A stretch of 64,000 bases of DNA from Larix kaempferi (lineage: Eukaryota > Streptophyta > Pinopsida > Pinales > Pinaceae): NCBI GenBank assembly GCA_027924585.1, contig BSBM01000904.1, forward strand, positions 20,607,001 to 20,671,000, given 5' to 3'. The translations under genes and the position numbers were made by a program. Below the pieces are notes generated by a model, which was not told the origin of the DNA, searched no databases, and saw only the letters and a list, made by a program, of their open reading frames with translations. Shown here piece by piece: positions 60,123 to 64,000 of the stretch (its first letter is position 1; every line of letters begins with the position of its first letter).

Positions 60123-62349
60123 AGAAAGTGAAAACACAGAGTTGAAGTTTCAGTCAATCTCCGCATTTTTTTAATTAAGCAGAGTATGAAAAGAACATTA
60201 TATCGGAAAAACATCATAGTTTGAACCCTATGTACACACCATTCAACACATTGAAGCAGTATATAAAACATCATCCAAGGAAATATCCAACTATAACATA
60301 CATTAAATATTATTGAGACAACATCAGGAAAAATATCGAAACACAAAACATATCAATTGCAGCATACATGTTTTTGGCTTATATATATGTATTTATATAT
60401 ACAATGTACAAACAATCAACTGCATATATACATTGCCAGGCACAGAAAAGATTTACAAAATCTGCAGTTGACTATGTATGCCTCTAGAAGTATCCAAATG
60501 TAGTTTTTTTTCCTGAATATGTGTTTATATGTTTCCATCAAAATCATGACAACAGTGTTTGGCAACATATAGGATGCATGGAGAGGTGTTGTATACAGCA
60601 GTACAAAACTGTAGCAGTTGACCATTCTGACTGTAAGGTCTTATCAGAAGGAATTGTAAAACAAAATTTGGGGCTGTGCGAGGACTGTTTTTTTTTAAAA
60701 TTCAAGGGTACAAAACTAGTCGAAGAACTAGAAGCATATGCATCTATGCATGTTCACTTGGTAAGACCATGATTATATCAAAAAACAGTTTTTTTGTAAA
60801 GTTTTTTTCTTTTTTTTGTATGGAAGCCCGTGTCACTATGAATAAGTATTTTCCAGATTTTGATATCTGCTTTGCAAAATTTTGGCTGAAAGCATCATGG
60901 TCAATGTACTTGCAAGGGTGCTGTAGTTTTTTCCCTGCACATTGAGAAAAAGGAAAATATTATGATCAAAAGCAAGGGAAAGTTGAAACCAAAACAGGTC
61001 ACATAAAAGTTAAAGCTGAAAAGTAGTTGCAATGATTGTAAAGACTGATAATTAGCAAACAAGAATAGTAGCCACATAAGTATAATGCAGGAGTTGGATG
61101 CGTTGATCGATGCAGGAGATGAACATTTGCAGCCAGATACAAAGGATTCATATCTGCAAGGGACTATCGAGTTTGTTCTTCATTTCCAGTCTATACCAGT
61201 TAACATGGGATATATGTTTCAAACATGTGGCAAATATGTTGTGCTGTTGCAAATGCAAGGCCAGAATGCATGAAATATGTGATTTTGAAAATGTGATTGG
61301 AGCATTTGCATGTGCATAGAAAACAATAAATCTGGAATGAAAACAAAGTTCAATGTTTGAAGAAACAATCAACCTAAAAACATATAAAAAATGCAGTTGA
61401 CATAAACAATTGACATGTGCTATTTTTAGTGTAACACATTGACAGGTTTAGATGGCAATTCAATTGGTTTGTATAGCATTGTGAAGATCAAATGAAGCAG
61501 AGATGTAGATTAGTTTTTGGATGTTGATTCGATGTTTTTATTTGATGCAGTGACTTTTTTGGGGGGGGGTATGGGAAAAGGCAAAGAAAAAATTCAAGAC
61601 AAATATATGGAGATCAGAAAGTCTGTATGCAATTTGTACCTTTTTTTAGCCTATAGTTATTTGAAAATAAGTCTTGGAATTTCCATTGTCGTGGTCTGTC
61701 TCTTGTCAAGGGAAACATGGACCGGGATTTGGTCTTCCCTGTTTCTATTTTGGTTATTTAGACTTGCTGTAATTTTGAAATCTTTGCATGATTGATAGTA
61801 ATTTACTATGGTGTGGTTTAGGACTATCTAAAATTTGTTGAAGCCAAGTATTTGTTGAATAGCCGATATGATTACATATATGTTTATTGTTGGTTTCCAA
61901 AGGCAAAGAACAATTACTAAAACATGGGCATGAATAGGTTTTTTTTTTTTTGAATTGCAAAAAAACATTGCAAAAGACAGATAAGTGGCATTGCTACATT
62001 TATTTCCATAATTGGTTGCCTAGGGCATAATAGAAGATAGCACCAAAAGGAAAGCATCTGCAGAAATTGTGTGCAGTTGCCTTACATTGGTAAAGAATCA
62101 GAAAAATGTTCAAAATGTCAAGAAGCGAAGTGGCCATATTTAGTTGGAAATGATCAGAAGACAGTGACAAGTGGGAGGAAGCACATTTTCTATCTACAAC
62201 CATAGTTAACATGATAGAGGTAGATATTTAAATTGGAAGCAGATTTTGTGGCGATAAAAAATATTAGGTTACAGGAGCATAATAGAAAACATAAATATGT
62301 GGCGATGTGTAGGCATGTAATGGATATATGTTTAACATACCTTTCTCGT

Positions 62350-64000
62350 TCAAAGTTTTTTAAAGTCGAGTACTTGGTTGTTCATTGCCAAAGTGAAAAC
62401 TCCTTGGTGATTGAATCTGCGGAGATGGTAAATAGTTGATGAAACTGATTTACAATATTGTTCATATGACACAGCTGCAACAGCTGGGCAGTATTCTTTC
62501 AGCTGTATCCCTTGAACAGTGCATTCGATAACTCCCTCATCTGTTTCCAACTTGCAGTGTAAGATATGTTCAAATGTTGTGCGAGTGCCATGGTTGCAAA
62601 ACCAACAGTAGGCTGTGCTTTGAATCATAGGCAGCTTGCATTCTGAACATGTGCATTGGAAAGGTGGTGCAAAAGCATTTTTTATTTTCAGTTTTCCAAA
62701 CATCTGTTACAGGTTTGAACATCAAAAATAGGAAAAAAGTGACATTTAGCAGGGGTAAATAGAAATTGCAAAGATAAATTGAAAGTGCAGTATTGAGTGC
62801 AAGTGTGTGAATTGTGTTTTTCAAATTGTTATTTGAGATGCCATAGACATGACATTAATCTATGCCTCTAGTTTTAATCGTTGCCAGGGATTAATTGAAA
62901 TATGAAACTTGCATTGAAAAAGAGTTTTTGGACATGTTGCAAGGACATGTTTTTTTTTTATCGAATTGAACAAGGAAATCTATTGACTAGATCAATATAT
63001 ACAACAATCAAATTTGGTTGAATGCAAGAGTTAATAGCAATTGAAAGTTGTGTGTGCTGAAAGATAAGTAAATAGGAAAATACAATATTGGTTAAGCTTG
63101 TGAAGAAAAGCAGAACCATGTTTAGGAATGAAATAAATTGAAATGTGAAAAAATTGAAGTTCATTATCAGGATTGTAAGCGAATTGCAAAATGACTTTAA
63201 CTATGTTTGTATAATTGGATTTTTTATGCCTAGAATTTTGTAAATGCAGAATGAACATAGAAAAGAAAATACTTTTTTCATAGTGCTAGTTGAAATTGAA
63301 TAGGGAAAGCCATTTTTCGATAGCTTACCTGTGTTTTTGCTTCAATTACTAGCAGCAAACTCTGGATTGCGAATTCATCATTCAAAGGATCAATAAATGT
63401 TGCCTGGGAAGTCCTCATTAGGTGGCTGCCTTTTGGACCTGGCCTGATAATGTTTTTGATTAAGTAAAGAGGAGGTTCATCCTGTGCAAGTTGTTGTTGA
63501 ACGCACAGAAAGAACGTTTTATAGTTTTCATTGACTTGAAACTGCAAAGGGGGGAAAATGAAACAATTAGATAGCATAAAACATGTTCGATGAACAGAAG
63601 CAGATGCTGGAAAAGGGAATGTCAGTATGTTTAAGGTGCAAAAACCAAAGGGAAAGGATTTGTTTTCTTTTATTTTTCCAGAAAGCTCACTAGAAATAAA
63701 CAATATCTTTATGTACGTAATCATTTTTTATAGATAAGGAGCGGGCAATGTACAATGGCTTAGTCATTTGTAGTTTCACCATCTCTGATGTAGAAATCCA
63801 ACTGTTTGTTGATGTATTGACAGCTGACCACCATTATTGCAACACTGCCAACAACATATGTTTCGTCCAACGACACCAGCTCTGAAATTGTCATGTCAAG
63901 AGGAAGACAACGTGATTTACAGACCTGTTCTATTGTTTCAATACAGGTGGAAGGCAATATTGCTATTGAATTTATAACATCTCCGCGATCATATTGGCCT
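62350..64000 (-). CDS. RPA1-like gene of Helentron copy 2 (partial, C-terminal exons)
   Basis: Corresponds to exons D (62703-62350), C (63541-63329) and the 3' part of B (from the right edge to 63760) of the copy-1 gene, with the same 'cag|gtaagc' donor and in-phase C-D junction. In exon B the codon that is TAA in copy 1 is GAA, so 'STCIETIEQVCKSRCLPLDM' reads through to 'YIRDGETTND' and a stop at 63760. The C-terminal finger ('QCTCSECK', 'CWFCNHG') is identical. Whether exon B is spliced upstream of its stop is unresolved. This copy may be intact; its 5' exons lie outside the window. Confidence 0.6.

Larger units (their letters stand above)
58579..64000 (-). mobile_element. Helentron-like transposon, copy 2 (RPA end; continues off right edge)
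   Basis: Collinear and nearly identical to 20239-25653 (offset about 38,340-38,348). Differences are scattered single bases and homopolymer lengths (T run near 60692, 60-T/G runs near 61555) plus a 10-bp repeat expansion in the LTR. It carries the same solo LTR with the same CAAGC duplication. The Rep/helicase/EEP/OTU half should follow beyond 64000. Confidence 0.9.

Overview
The window is nuclear DNA of a land plant. It is AT-rich, crowded with decayed transposable elements and long repeat-only spacers, and holds one well-preserved host-type gene: a cysteine-rich receptor-like kinase (CRK, two Gnk2/DUF26 domains plus kinase) with six exons that splice in consistent phase. CRKs are a plant family. 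The density of old retroelements fits a large-genome seed plant, possibly a gymnosperm, but the species cannot be fixed from the sequence.

Layout. 1-2.4 kb: L1-type LINE remnant (minus). 2.6-6.0 kb: LTR-retrotransposon remnant with a 41-bp minisatellite, polypurine tract and a 1.8-kb 3' LTR. 6.0-6.6 kb: second LINE remnant (minus). 6.6-8.9 kb: AT-rich spacer with short tandem duplications. 8.9-9.8 kb: CRK pseudogene, followed by degenerate ~400-bp tandem repeats. 11.1-15.1 kb: pogo/Tigger-like DDE transposase (minus), part of it tandemly duplicated; neither copy keeps the full catalytic triad. 16.5-19.3 kb: dispersed repeat split by a 1.47-kb ORF1-only LINE-like insertion with an 18-bp target duplication. 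20.2-34 kb: a large Helitron of Helentron/Helitron2 type on the minus strand, with an OTU protease-like domain, HUH Rep with two tyrosines, PIF1 helicase running directly into an endonuclease (EEP) domain, and a separate intron-containing RPA-like gene. It carries a solo LTR with a 5-bp target duplication. 35-41 kb: tandem repeats, Helitron-related sequence, candidate gene-fragment exons and a GC-richer island. 41.1-43.0 kb: second copy of the 16.5-kb dispersed repeat, holding a 5'-truncated LINE. 44.3-49.1 kb: a candidate small exon (minus), tandem repeats, a perfect 108-bp-arm palindrome, and the intact CRK (plus). 50.8-51.6 kb: another solo LTR. 51.6-55.6 kb: two LINE fragments (plus). 57.5-58.6 kb: LINE RNase H fragment (minus). 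58.6-64.0 kb: a near-identical second copy of the Helentron's RPA end, with the same solo LTR and target duplication, running off the right edge.

How it fits together. The Helentron domains match one rolling-circle element: Rep nicking and joining, helicase unwinding, an endonuclease, and RPA-like ssDNA binding. Copy 1 is broken by several stops and frameshifts, and copy 2 lacks at least one of those stops. The CRK would be a secretory-pathway plasma-membrane kinase; its putative promoter lies in or beside the palindrome. Functions come from motifs read by eye; no searches were run.
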